From positions 372,001 to 436,000 of the forward strand of contig NZ_JABEZT010000003.1 in NCBI RefSeq assembly GCF_013149805.1: a DNA stretch of 64,000 nt, written 5' to 3'. The first letter of the stretch is position 1, and each line of letters opens with the position of its first letter. Positions 16,660 through 24,948 of this stretch are shown here, piece by piece. The position numbers and the translations under genes were made by a program. This DNA comes from Isoptericola chiayiensis (GTDB taxonomy: Bacteria; Actinomycetota; Actinomycetes; Actinomycetales; Cellulomonadaceae). The notes under the pieces were generated by a model. The model had not been told where the DNA came from. It worked only from the letters and a program-made list of their open reading frames with translations, and searched no databases.

Positions 16660-17394
16660 TCAGCGCTCCGGACCGCAGCAGTCGTCCCCGCAGTCGCAGG
16701 CACCGTCCGTGGGCCCCTCGGGGCTCTCGGCCCCGGTGCCCCCGGAGACCATCGCCGCGACCGGCGTGCAGCAGGCGTCCCCGCGCCACGCCTCGAGTCC
16801 CTCGCGGACCGCGAAGCCGGCGATGACGAGTGCCGCGACAGGGTCGGCCCAGGTCCAGCCGAGCGCCGAGTTGAGCAGGAGACCCACCAGGAGCACGGCT
16901 GAGAGATAGGTGCAGATCAGGGTCTGCTTCGAGTCGGCGACGGCGGAGGCGGAGCCGAGCTCGCGGCCGGTGCGCCGCTCGAACCAGGACAGCAGGGGCA
17001 TGATCGCCAAACTGACGGCGGCGAGCACGATCCCGACCGTCGAGTGGTCGGGTTCGGCCGCCCCGAGCAGGGTGCGCACGGCGTCGACGGTCACGAAGGT
17101 CGCGAGCCCGAAGAACGAGAACGCGATGACGCGCAGCGCCACCTGTTCGCGCCGGTGCGGGTCGGGGGCGGCGAACTGCCAGGCCACCGCGGCGGCGGAC
17201 AGCACCTCGACGAGGGAGTCGAGGCCGAACCCGACCAGCGCCGCCGACGAGGCCAGGTGCCCGGCGGTCAGCGCGACCGCCGCCTCGACGACGTTGTCGG
17301 CGATCGTCGCCGCGACGATCCAGCGGACCCGGCGTTCGAGCACGGCCCGACGCGCGGAGTCGAGCGGGCGGGGGCCGAGGCGCACGGAGGGCAT
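16660..17394 (-). CDS. Cation diffusion facilitator family metal exporter
   Basis: A 244-residue membrane protein with about six helices. The metal-site pattern DNVVEAAVAL in helix 2 and VADSKQT in helix 5 belong to the cation efflux family, and FGLDSLVEVLSAA is well conserved. It lacks the long cytosolic C-terminal domain; instead the tail is rich in cysteine and aspartate (CDCGDDCCG), a possible metal hand. The ATG at 17394 is preferred to a GTG seven codons earlier because the latter falls inside the inverted repeat at 17406-17421. It converges with acdS with only three bases between. Confidence 0.88.
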   Translation of the reverse strand: MPSVRLGPRPLDSARRAVLERRVRWIVAATIADNVVEAAVALTAGHLASSAALVGFGLDSLVEVLSAAAVAWQFAAPDPHRREQVALRVIAFSFFGLATFVTVDAVRTLLGAAEPDHSTVGIVLAAVSLAIMPLLSWFERRTGRELGSASAVADSKQTLICTYLSAVLLVGLLLNSALGWTWADPVAALVIAGFAVREGLEAWRGDACCTPVAAMVSGGTGAESPEGPTDGACDCGDDCCGPER

Positions 17395-17405
17395 GACCTC
17401 AACAG

Positions 17406-17421
17406 TACACGGCAACGTGTA
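17406..17421. promoter_or_regulatory. Perfect inverted repeat in front of the CDF gene
   Basis: TACACG-GCAA-CGTGTA, perfect 6-4-6, 12 bases upstream of the CDF start. This is where a metal-sensing repressor would act, but no regulator gene adjoins it. Confidence 0.55.
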
Positions 17422-17434
17422 TCAAGAGAACGGG

Positions 17435-18706
17435 TCAGGACGCGTCCCGCCGCAGACGCACGGTGCGCACCAGGATCCCGACGGCGAACATCCCCAGCCC
17501 CGTGAGCACCGCCCCGAGCGGCAGCGTCACCACCAGCACCAGGCATGCGACCAGCCCGAACGCCTGCAGCGCCCGGGGGTACAGCCGGTCCGTCCCCGTC
17601 TGCGTCCACGCCGCGGCGTTGGCGACCGCGTAGTACAGGAGCACCCCGAAGCTCGAGAACCCGATCGCTCCTCGCAGGTCGACGGTGAGCACCAGCACGA
17701 CGACGACCGCCGCCAGCGCCACCTCGGCCCGGTGCGGCACGCCGAACCGGGGGTGCACCGCCGCAAGCCTCCGCGGCAGGTCGCCCTCGCGCGCCATCGC
17801 CAGCGACGTGCGCCCGATGCCGGCCACCAGCGCCAGCAGCGCACCGAGCGACGCTGCCGCCGCCCCGACGCGTACCACGACCCCGGCCCAGGGCGAGCTC
17901 TCGACGGCCGCGGCGAGCGGCGCCGTCGTCCCCGCGACGCCCTCGAGGCCGAGCGACCCCAGCAGGGTGACGGCCACGACCGCGTACACGACGACGGCTC
18001 CCGCCAGCGCGAGCAGGATCGCCCGGGGGATCGTGCGCCGGGGGTCGCGAACCTCCTCACCCATCGTGGCGATGCGCGCGTATCCGGCGAACGCGAAGAA
18101 CAGCAGCCCGGCCGCCTGCAGCACGCCGTACGCGGCGGCCCATCCCGACCCGGACGCGGCGCCGCCGTCGGACAGCGGCGCCCCGACCGACACGGCCACC
18201 CCGGACCACACCACCGCCGTCCACGTCGCCAGCACGAGCAGGACCAGCGCCACGATCCACCGGGTCAGCCGGGCGGTCCGCGTCACGCCCCGATAGTTGA
18301 CCGCGGCCAGCGCGACGATCGCGACGGCGGCGACCGGGCGCTCCCAGCCGGGAGGTGCGGCGTAGGCGGCGAAGGTCAGCGCCATCGCGGCGCAGCTCGC
18401 CGTCTTGCCGATGACGAAACCCCACCCGGCGAGGTACCCCCGCCAGGGCCCGAGTCGTTCGCGACCGTAGACATAGGTGCCGCCCGCCACCGGGTACTGC
18501 GCGGCGAGCTGGGCCGACGACGTCGCGTTCGCGTAGGCGACCAGGGCGGCCAGCGCCAGCGCCCCGAGCAGCGCCCATCCCGTCCCTGTGGGCAGCACGG
18601 CGCGGGCGGCGGGGGAGAACGCGGCGAAGACGCCGGCGCCCACCATCGAGCCGAGCCCGATCGCGACGGCGTCCCGCGTGCCGAGCCGGCGGGCGAGCTG
18701 CGTCAT
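17435..18706 (-). CDS. APC family amino-acid permease, last gene of ars operon
   Basis: A 423-residue integral membrane protein with about 12 helices. The APC signature is clear at the start (AIGLGSMVGAGVFAAFSPAAR), followed by PVAGGTYVYGRERLG and FFAFAGYARIATMGEEVRDPRRTIPRAI. It is shorter than many family members and ends with a basic tail. Its ATG overlaps the stop of the CoA-disulfide reductase gene (ATGA), so it belongs to the arsenic operon, which is unusual for this family. A thiol amino acid such as cystine or a related precursor would fit the context but is not shown by sequence. Confidence 0.88.
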   Translation of the reverse strand: MTQLARRLGTRDAVAIGLGSMVGAGVFAAFSPAARAVLPTGTGWALLGALALAALVAYANATSSAQLAAQYPVAGGTYVYGRERLGPWRGYLAGWGFVIGKTASCAAMALTFAAYAAPPGWERPVAAVAIVALAAVNYRGVTRTARLTRWIVALVLLVLATWTAVVWSGVAVSVGAPLSDGGAASGSGWAAAYGVLQAAGLLFFAFAGYARIATMGEEVRDPRRTIPRAILLALAGAVVVYAVVAVTLLGSLGLEGVAGTTAPLAAAVESSPWAGVVVRVGAAAASLGALLALVAGIGRTSLAMAREGDLPRRLAAVHPRFGVPHRAEVALAAVVVVLVLTVDLRGAIGFSSFGVLLYYAVANAAAWTQTGTDRLYPRALQAFGLVACLVLVVTLPLGAVLTGLGMFAVGILVRTVRLRRDAS

Positions 18707-20436
18707 CGACCCTCCGCCGAGCGGCCCCGCACGTGACGCTGGTAGGTCTTGTTCCCGCCGGAGAGGTTCGCGACGTCGGCGAACCCGCGGCCCCGCAGCA
18801 CGTTCTGCCCGGCGTTGCCGGTGACTCCCTTGTTGCAGTAGGTCACCGTGGGCAGGGCGGGGTCGAGCTCGTCGGCGCGGGCCCGCAGCTCGGCCAGGGG
18901 GATGTGGACGGAGTCGTCGACGGCGGACTTCGCGCGGTCCTTCGCCGACCGGACGTCGACGACCTGGACCTGCTCCCCGCCGTCGCGGCGGCGGTCCAGC
19001 TCGGAGGCGGAGACGAGCGCCGCGCGGCCGCTGATCGCGCCGTCGAGCGCCATGCCCGTGTAGTGCACCGGGTCCTTGGTGGTCGCGTAGGTGGGGGCGT
19101 AGGCGAGGTCGAGGTGGAACAGGTCCTCGGCCTTCGCCCCGAAGGTGATGGCGGTGGCGAGGACGTCGATCCGCTTGTCGACGCCCGACGGTCCGACGGC
19201 CTGCGCCCCGAGGAGGCGCCCGGTGCGGCGGTCGGCGACCGCCTTGATCAGCATCTCCTGCCCGCCCAGGTAGGCGGGGCGGTCGGGCTTGATGTTGTGC
19301 ACGACGACGGGGTCGAACCCGGCCGCTCGGGCCCGGTCCTCGGTGAGTCCGGTCTGGGCGACGGCCAGGTCGAAGACCCGCACGATGGACGTGCCCAGGA
19401 TCCCGCGGTGCTCCAGGTCCCCGCCGGTCAGCGCGTCCCCGGCGATGCGACCCGTCTTGTTGGCGGTCGAGCCGAGGGGCACCCAGGCCGGATCGCCGGT
19501 GATCAGGTCGAAGCTCTCGGCGACGTCCCCGACGGCCCACACGTGGTCGGCGGAGGTGCGGCCCGCCGGGTCGACGGCGATCGCACCGGACTCGCCGACG
19601 CGCACGCCGGCCGCGCGGGCCAGGTCCAGGTTGGGGCGGACCCCCACGGCCACGACCACGAGGTCGGTCTCCACGGTGCGTTCAGCGTCGCCCGATCCCG
19701 ACCCCGGCCCCGACCCCGGCTCGGCGCCGGCCTCGACGCGCACGGCCCGCGCCGCGCCGTCGTCGGACGTCTCGATCGACGTGACCCGGGCGCGGGTGAG
19801 CAGCTCGACGCCGCGGCTGCGCAGCTCGTCGTCGACGCGGTCAGCGACGTCGGCGTCCATCCGTGGCATGGAGTGCGCCTCCATCTCCACCACGGTGACG
19901 TCGAGGCCGCGCTCGGTGAGCTGCTCGGCGGTCTCCAGGCCGATGTACCCGGCGCCGACGATGACCGCCCGCCGGGCGCCACGGTTCTCGATCCACTCCC
20001 GGATCGCGGTCGCGTCCGAGGGGTTGCGCAGCGTGAACACGCCGTCGGCGTCGACACCGGGCAGCGGGGGCACCACGGGGGAGACCCCGGTGGCGAGGAC
20101 GAGCTCGTCGTAGTCGTCGGTGAAGGTCTCGCCCGAGGCGAGGTCGCGGACGGTGACGGTCCGTGCCGCGGTGTCCACCCCGGTCACCTCGTGCCCCGTG
20201 CGCACGTCGATGCCGTAGCGCTTCGCGAACCAGGCGGCGTCGCGCGGGGTGAGCACGTCGATGGTCTCGACCCGCCCGCCCAGGTAGTACGGCAGGCCGC
20301 AGCCGGAGTAGGAGATGTCGGTGTCGCGCTCGTAGACGACGATCTCGGCGTCCTCCGAGCCGCGGCGGGCCTTGGCCGCGGCGGAGGTGCCGGCGGCCAC
20401 CGACCCGACGACGACGATCTTGAGCCGCTCGGTCAT
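18703..20436 (-). CDS. CoA-disulfide/persulfide reductase with C-terminal rhodanese domain
   Basis: A 577-residue flavoprotein. The FAD motif GSVAAGTSAAAKARR (11-25) is followed by the single redox cysteine of the family in YSGCGLPYY (Cys46), an NAD(P)H motif VGAGYIGLETAEQL near residue 155, and AVGDVAE near 310. From about residue 470 there is a rhodanese domain with active loop CNKGVT (Cys534). This fusion is known in Bacillus CoADR-RHD and the Shewanella NADH-dependent persulfide reductase. It would reduce CoA disulfide, polysulfide or persulfide. The start shares a base with the arsC stop, and its stop overlaps the permease start. Within the operon it may keep thiols reduced during arsenic stress (inference). 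Confidence 0.9.
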   Translation of the reverse strand: MTERLKIVVVGSVAAGTSAAAKARRGSEDAEIVVYERDTDISYSGCGLPYYLGGRVETIDVLTPRDAAWFAKRYGIDVRTGHEVTGVDTAARTVTVRDLASGETFTDDYDELVLATGVSPVVPPLPGVDADGVFTLRNPSDATAIREWIENRGARRAVIVGAGYIGLETAEQLTERGLDVTVVEMEAHSMPRMDADVADRVDDELRSRGVELLTRARVTSIETSDDGAARAVRVEAGAEPGSGPGSGSGDAERTVETDLVVVAVGVRPNLDLARAAGVRVGESGAIAVDPAGRTSADHVWAVGDVAESFDLITGDPAWVPLGSTANKTGRIAGDALTGGDLEHRGILGTSIVRVFDLAVAQTGLTEDRARAAGFDPVVVHNIKPDRPAYLGGQEMLIKAVADRRTGRLLGAQAVGPSGVDKRIDVLATAITFGAKAEDLFHLDLAYAPTYATTKDPVHYTGMALDGAISGRAALVSASELDRRRDGGEQVQVVDVRSAKDRAKSAVDDSVHIPLAELRARADELDPALPTVTYCNKGVTGNAGQNVLRGRGFADVANLSGGNKTYQRHVRGRSAEGR

Positions 20437-20849
20437 CAGGCCACCGCCTCGACGTCGAGGGAGACCAGCAGGGCGCGCACGCGCCGCTCGATCTCGTCCC
20501 GGATGGGCCGGACGGCCTCGATGCCCTGACCCGCGGGGTCCTCGAGCTCCCAGTCCTCGTACCGCTTGCCGGGGTAGACGGGGCAGGCGTCGCCGCACCC
20601 CATGGTGATCACGACGTCGGACGCCTGGACGGCGTCGTCGGTGAGCACCTTGGGCTGCTCGGACGCGATGTCGACGCCGCGCTCGGCCATGGCCTCGACG
20701 GCCACGGGGTTGATCGAGTCCTTCGGGGCGGAACCCGCGGAGCGCACCTCGACGGCGTCGCCGCCGAGGGCCCGCAGGAACCCGGCGGCCATCTGGGAGC
20801 GGCCGGCGTTGTGGACGCAGACGAACAAGGCGGACGGGACGGTGGGCAT
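20436..20849 (-). CDS. arsC: Arsenate reductase, low-molecular-weight phosphatase type
   Basis: A 137-residue arsenate reductase of the thiol-relay class. The catalytic loop CVHNAGRS (Cys11 to Ser18) is followed by the partner cysteines in MGCGDACP (Cys85, Cys89), which carry the disulfide outwards to thioredoxin or mycoredoxin. It turns arsenate into arsenite for export by Acr3. It lies 48 bases after the ArsR-ArsC fusion and overlaps the next gene by one base. The operon thus encodes two arsenate reductase domains, this free one and the fused one. Confidence 0.94.
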   Translation of the reverse strand: MPTVPSALFVCVHNAGRSQMAAGFLRALGGDAVEVRSAGSAPKDSINPVAVEAMAERGVDIASEQPKVLTDDAVQASDVVITMGCGDACPVYPGKRYEDWELEDPAGQGIEAVRPIRDEIERRVRALLVSLDVEAVA

Positions 20850-20897
20850 GGTGCTCCGATCGGTGGGCGGGCCGGTGCGGCAGGCCGGTGCGGCGGG

Positions 20898-21968
20898 TCA
20901 GTTCGGCAGGTCGAGGTCGGGCAGGAGGTCGGCGAGCAGCGCGCGGACGCGGCGGTCGATCTCGTCCCGGATGGCGCGCGCGCCCTGGTCCGAGGCGAGA
21001 GCCGGGTCACCCACCACCCAGTCCTCGTACCGCTTGCCGGGCAGCACGGGGCAGGCGTCGCCGCACCCCATGGTGACCACGACGTCGGCGGCGCGCACGG
21101 CGTCGTCGGTCAGCGGCTTGGGAAAGATCGCCGTCCCGTCGTCGCCGCTGTCGCTCGCACCGGCGAGCTCGGCGAGCAGCGGGCGGACGGTGTCGTGGAC
21201 GTCCGCGGCCGGCATCGACCCGGCCGAGCGCACCACGACCCGCGTGCCGGCGTACCGGTGCAGCAGCGCGGCGGCGAGCTGGGAGCGCCCGGCGTTGCCG
21301 ACGCACACGAACAGCACCTGCGGCGGCCGCGCGGCGGCGCTCTGCGGACCGTGGTCGCCGGTGGCGCGTTCGACGTCGGCGAGGCGCTGCCCCGCGAAGT
21401 GCTCGGTGAGCGCGAGCAGGTGCAACGGCATGCCTCCGCGGCGGGCCAGGCCGGTGTAGGACTCGCGCACGATGCGCCGGACCTCGCCCGCCGGGACGTC
21501 GGGATGCCGTGCGGCGAGGGAGTCGGCGAGCCGGTCCAGCGCGGGGTCGACGTCGGTGAGGCCGGTCATGAGCGTCGGGCGTGAGCCGGCGTCGGGGTCG
21601 ACGGCGAGCGCCGCGGGGGCGAACCGGTCGAGCAGCGTGGTGACGGCGCCCCGGTAGGCGGGGGCGACGCGGTACCAGACCCAGGTGCCGCGTCGCTGCG
21701 ACGTGAGGATGCCGACGTCGCGCAGCACCTTGAGGTGGTGGGAGACGGTGGGCTGGGAGACGTCGGTGAGCTCGGCAAGGTCGCAGACGCAGGCCTGGCC
21801 GTCGGGGGAGGTGACGACGGCGGACAGCATGCGCAGCCGCAGCGGGTCGGCGAGCGCCTTGAGCGCGGTGGCGACGGCGTCGGCGGCGTCGGTACCGATG
21901 GCGTGGTCCGCGGCGGTGTGCCGCGGTGCGCACGCGGCGTCGTCCGGGGCGGGGGTGAGCGTGGTCAT
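20898..21968 (-). CDS. ArsR repressor - ArsC arsenate reductase fusion
   Basis: A 356-residue fusion. Residues 30-120 are an ArsR winged helix with metal box ACVCDL (Cys60, Cys62) and recognition helix SQPTVSHHL (71-79). Residues 140-200 form the three-helix segment often found before actinobacterial ArsC (DPALDRLADSLAARHP). Residues 215-356 are a low-molecular-weight arsenate reductase with loop CVGNAGRS (Cys222-Ser229) and MGCGDACP (Cys302, Cys306). The ATG overlaps the acr3 stop (ATGA). A protein that senses the product of its own catalytic domain could couple arsenite formation directly to derepression. All catalytic and sensor cysteines are present, so both halves look functional. Confidence 0.92.
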   Translation of the reverse strand: MTTLTPAPDDAACAPRHTAADHAIGTDAADAVATALKALADPLRLRMLSAVVTSPDGQACVCDLAELTDVSQPTVSHHLKVLRDVGILTSQRRGTWVWYRVAPAYRGAVTTLLDRFAPAALAVDPDAGSRPTLMTGLTDVDPALDRLADSLAARHPDVPAGEVRRIVRESYTGLARRGGMPLHLLALTEHFAGQRLADVERATGDHGPQSAAARPPQVLFVCVGNAGRSQLAAALLHRYAGTRVVVRSAGSMPAADVHDTVRPLLAELAGASDSGDDGTAIFPKPLTDDAVRAADVVVTMGCGDACPVLPGKRYEDWVVGDPALASDQGARAIRDEIDRRVRALLADLLPDLDLPN

Positions 21969-23098
21969 GGACGGACCTCCGTGTCCGACGGCGTGACCCC
22001 GGTGGGTGCGACGTTGCGGCCCGGGGTGACGCGCGGGTCGACGCCGAACCACCGGCGGCCGGCCCACAGGGTGACGTAGACGAGGCCCACGAGGACGGGG
22101 ACCTCGATGAGCGGCCCGACGACGCCGGCGAGGGCCTCGCCGGACGTGGCGCCGAAGGTCGCGATGGCGACGGCGATGGCGAGCTCGAAGTTGTTGCCGG
22201 CGGCGGTGAAGGCCAGTGTCGCGGTGCGGGCGTAGCCGAGGCCGAGCAGCTTGCCGGTGACCATGCCGATCGCCCACATCAGGCCGAAGTAGGCCAGGAG
22301 GGGCAGGGCGATGCGCGCCACGTCGGCGGGGTTCTCGGAGACCTGCTCGCCCTGGAGGGCGAAGAGCAGCACGATCGTGAACAGCAGCCCGTACAGCGCC
22401 CAGGGGCCGATGCGCGGCAGGAAGGTGTCCTCGTACCAGTCGCGGCCGCGGGTGCGTTCGCCGATCGCGCGGGAGGCGAACCCTGCGGCCAACGGGATCC
22501 CGAGGAAGACGAGGACGTTGAGGGCGATCTGCCCGACCGAGACGTCGAGTCCGGCGGTGTCGAGTCCCAGCCAGCCGGGGAGCACGGTCAGGTAGAAGTA
22601 CCCGAGCACGGAGAACATGACGACCTGGAACACGGAGTTGATCGCCACGAGGACGGCGGCGGCCTCCCGGTCGCCGCAGGCGAGGTCGTTCCAGATGACC
22701 ACCATGGCGATGCAGCGGGCGAGCCCGACGATGATGAGGCCGGTGCGGTACTCGGGCAGATCGGGCAGGAAGATCCACGCCAGGGTGAACATCAGTGCCG
22801 GACCGACGAGCCAGTTCAGCACCAGGGAGCTCACGAGCAGCTTCGTGTCCCCGGTGACGGCGGCCATGCGGTCGTAGCGCACCCCGGCGAGCACCGGGTA
22901 CATCATCACGAGGAGGCCGAGCGCGATCGGCAGGGAGATCCCGGCGATCTCGAGGGCTTCGAGGGTGTGGCCGAGTGCGGGGACGTAGCGGCCCAGCAGC
23001 AGCCCGCCGACCATGGCCAGGCCGATCCACAGCGGCAGCCAGCGGTCGAGGGTGGACAGGCGGGCGCGGACGGGGGCGTCCGTCGGGGTGATCGACAC
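21965..23098 (-). CDS. acr3: ACR3 family arsenite efflux transporter
   Basis: A 377-residue membrane protein with about ten helices. The conserved cysteine lies in GLARCIAMV (Cys129, the same number as in the studied Alkaliphilus protein), and LNWLVGPALMF, NDLACGD and FTAAGNNFELAIAVAIA with the conserved glutamate are diagnostic of ACR3. It exports arsenite. It is the first gene of the five-gene operon; the GTG start has GAGGAG just upstream and a large palindromic promoter lies beyond. Confidence 0.95.
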   Translation of the reverse strand: MSITPTDAPVRARLSTLDRWLPLWIGLAMVGGLLLGRYVPALGHTLEALEIAGISLPIALGLLVMMYPVLAGVRYDRMAAVTGDTKLLVSSLVLNWLVGPALMFTLAWIFLPDLPEYRTGLIIVGLARCIAMVVIWNDLACGDREAAAVLVAINSVFQVVMFSVLGYFYLTVLPGWLGLDTAGLDVSVGQIALNVLVFLGIPLAAGFASRAIGERTRGRDWYEDTFLPRIGPWALYGLLFTIVLLFALQGEQVSENPADVARIALPLLAYFGLMWAIGMVTGKLLGLGYARTATLAFTAAGNNFELAIAVAIATFGATSGEALAGVVGPLIEVPVLVGLVYVTLWAGRRWFGVDPRVTPGRNVAPTGVTPSDTEVRP

Positions 23099-23114
23099 GT
23101 CGTCTCCTCGCTAG

Positions 23115-23146
23115 ATCGAACTTCTTCAATATAGAAGAACTTCGAT
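23115..23146. promoter_or_regulatory. 32-base palindromic operator/promoter of the ars operon
   Basis: Nested arms ATCGAA-C-TTCTTC-AATATA-GAAGAA-C-TTCGAT: the outer and inner arms are all perfect and only the single C on each side fails to pair. On the minus strand the centre reads TATATT, a -10, with TGGACG 17 bases upstream as -35. An ArsR dimer or pair of dimers here would sit on the -10. The TTCGAT half-site is like the one at 14190-14205. Confidence 0.72.
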
Positions 23147-23181
23147 GCAGCGTCCAGCCCGCGACCCTCTTGCGCACCGAC

Positions 23182-23215
23182 TGAACGCGTGTTTAGTCTG
23201 TTGAACATGAGTTCA
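23182..23215. promoter_or_regulatory. Two TetR operators over a leaderless promoter
   Basis: TGAAC-GCGT-GTTTA (23182-23195, one mismatch) and TGAAC-ATGA-GTTCA (23202-23215, perfect). The -10 TAGTCT (23194-23199) lies between them and the second site covers the ATG at 23207, seven bases after the -10. This is the layout of an autorepressed leaderless promoter. Confidence 0.65.
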
Positions 23216-23938
23216 GCCGAGGCGGGTGCGGAGCCGACGATGCCGGCCGCCCGGCCGCCATCGGACGGCGGCACCCGCGACCGCATCCGCGACGCCGCGG
23301 TGCTGCGGTTCGCGCGGTCCGGCTTCGACGCGTCCGTCCGTGCCGTCGCCGCGGACGCCGGGGTCAGCGCTGCGCTCGTCATCCACCACTTCGGGTCCAA
23401 GGACGCCCTGCACCGCGCCTGCGACGAGCACGTGCTCGCCTGGATCGTGGCGTCCAAGCGGCACAACATGGGACGGGCCACCGGCGGTCAGCTGCTGCAG
23501 GTGCTCGCCGAGTCCGACGAGTACGCGCCGCTGCTCGGCTACGTGATGCGGTCCCTGCAGAGCGGCGGCGACGTCGCCCGGGCGTTCGTGCAGCACATGA
23601 TCGACGACGCACGGGTCTACGTCCGCGAGGCCGTCGCCGACGGCATCGCCAAGCCGTCGGTGGACGAGGACGCGCGGGCCCGCTACCTCACGCTCTCGGC
23701 GCTGGGCACCCTGTCCCTGTCGTTGACGCTCGACCCTCCGGACGACCCCGAGAACTTCAGCGCCACGCTGCGGACCTTCCTGGCCGAGCAGTACCTGCCG
23801 ATGATCGAGATGTTCGCCCAGGGGTTCCTCACGAGTCGTCGCATGCTCGACGACTACCTCCTGTACCTCTCCGACCCTCCGACCGGCGGCGAACCCGACG
23901 ACGCACCAGCCACCGCGACCACGAGCGAGGAACCATGA
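23207..23938 (+). CDS. TetR family regulator of ABC exporter
   Basis: A 243-residue repressor. DNA-binding domain at about residues 22-70 ([27 protein letters not shown]) with recognition helix [15 protein letters not shown], then a long helical ligand domain and a disordered Pro/Asp/Thr tail. The start at 23207 lies seven bases after TAGTCT and inside an inverted repeat. Its stop overlaps the start of the ABC ATPase gene (ATGA), so it leads a tetR-ATPase-permease operon, the same order as Rv1219c-Rv1218c-Rv1217c of Mycobacterium tuberculosis. Confidence 0.9.
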   Translation: MSSAEAGAEPTMPAARPPSDGGTRDRIRDAAVLRFARSGFDASVRAVAADAGVSAALVIHHFGSKDALHRACDEHVLAWIVASKRHNMGRATGGQLLQVLAESDEYAPLLGYVMRSLQSGGDVARAFVQHMIDDARVYVREAVADGIAKPSVDEDARARYLTLSALGTLSLSLTLDPPDDPENFSATLRTFLAEQYLPMIEMFAQGFLTSRRMLDDYLLYLSDPPTGGEPDDAPATATTSEEP

Positions 23939-24948
23939 CCACCACCCCTGCGACGGGTACGCCGGGAGCCGGCGCACCCGCGATCGAGACCCGCGACCTG
24001 CACAAGCGCTTTGGCTCCACCCGCGCCCTGGACGGTCTCGACCTGACCGTCGCCGAGGGCGAGGTCGCCGGCTTCCTCGGCCCCAACGGCGCCGGGAAGT
24101 CCACCGCGATCCGCGTCCTGCTCGGCCTGCTGAGCCCCACCTCCGGCAGCGCCCGCCTGCTCGGCGGCGACCCCTGGACCGACGCCGTCGCGCTGCACCG
24201 CCGGCTCGCCTACGTGCCCGGCGACGTCACCCTGTGGCCCAACCTCACCGGTGGCGAGGCCATCGACTTCCTCACCCGGCTGCGCGGCACCCCCGACGCC
24301 CGGCGCAAGCGCGAGCTGCTGGAGGCCTTCGAGCTCGACCCCACCAAGAAGGCCGGCACCTACTCCAAGGGCAACCGGCAGAAGGTCGCGCTCGTCGCCG
24401 CGTTCGCGACCGAGGTGCCCCTGCTGATCCTCGACGAACCCACCTCCGGGCTCGACCCCCTCATGGAGGCCGTCTTCACCGAGCGGGTGCGCGAGGCCGC
24501 GGCGAACGGGACCTCGGTGCTGCTGAGCAGCCACATCCTGTCCGAGGTCGAGAAGGTCTGCGACACCGTCACCATCATCCGGTCCGGCCGCGCCGTCGAG
24601 TCCGGCACTCTCGACGAGCTGCGGCACCTGACGCGGTCCAGCGTGACCGCCGTCGTCGAGGGCGACCCGACGTCCGTGGCACGGCTCGACGGCGTCCACG
24701 ACCTCGTCACCGCCGACGACCCCGAGGGCACCCGGCTCACCTTCGACGTCGACAACGCCGCGATGGGAGCCACCCTGACCGAGCTGTCCCGGCTCGGGGT
24801 GCACTCGTTCAGCGCCGCCCCGCCGTCGCTCGAGGAGCTGTTCCTGCGCCACTACGGCGACGACGTGTCCGACGACGGCACGCCGGCCGGAGACGGTCGG
24901 CCCGGCGGCCGGCACGCGGCCGAGGCCAGCGGGGCAGGTGCCCGATGA
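23935..24948 (+). CDS. ABC transporter ATP-binding protein (drug export type)
   Basis: A 337-residue ATPase. Walker [10 protein letters not shown] (49-57), signature in the variant form YSKGNRQK (143-150) typical of multidrug/antibiotic exporters, Walker B LLILDEP (163-169), and switch histidine in [12 protein letters not shown]-terminal domain of about 100 residues follows, as in DrrA-like proteins, ending [11 protein letters not shown]. It is coupled by four-base overlaps to the TetR gene before and the permease after it. Confidence 0.93.
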   Translation: MTTTPATGTPGAGAPAIETRDLHKRFGSTRALDGLDLTVAEGEVAGFLGPNGAGKSTAIRVLLGLLSPTSGSARLLGGDPWTDAVALHRRLAYVPGDVTLWPNLTGGEAIDFLTRLRGTPDARRKRELLEAFELDPTKKAGTYSKGNRQKVALVAAFATEVPLLILDEPTSGLDPLMEAVFTERVREAAANGTSVLLSSHILSEVEKVCDTVTIIRSGRAVESGTLDELRHLTRSSVTAVVEGDPTSVARLDGVHDLVTADDPEGTRLTFDVDNAAMGATLTELSRLGVHSFSAAPPSLEELFLRHYGDDVSDDGTPAGDGRPGGRHAAEASGAGAR

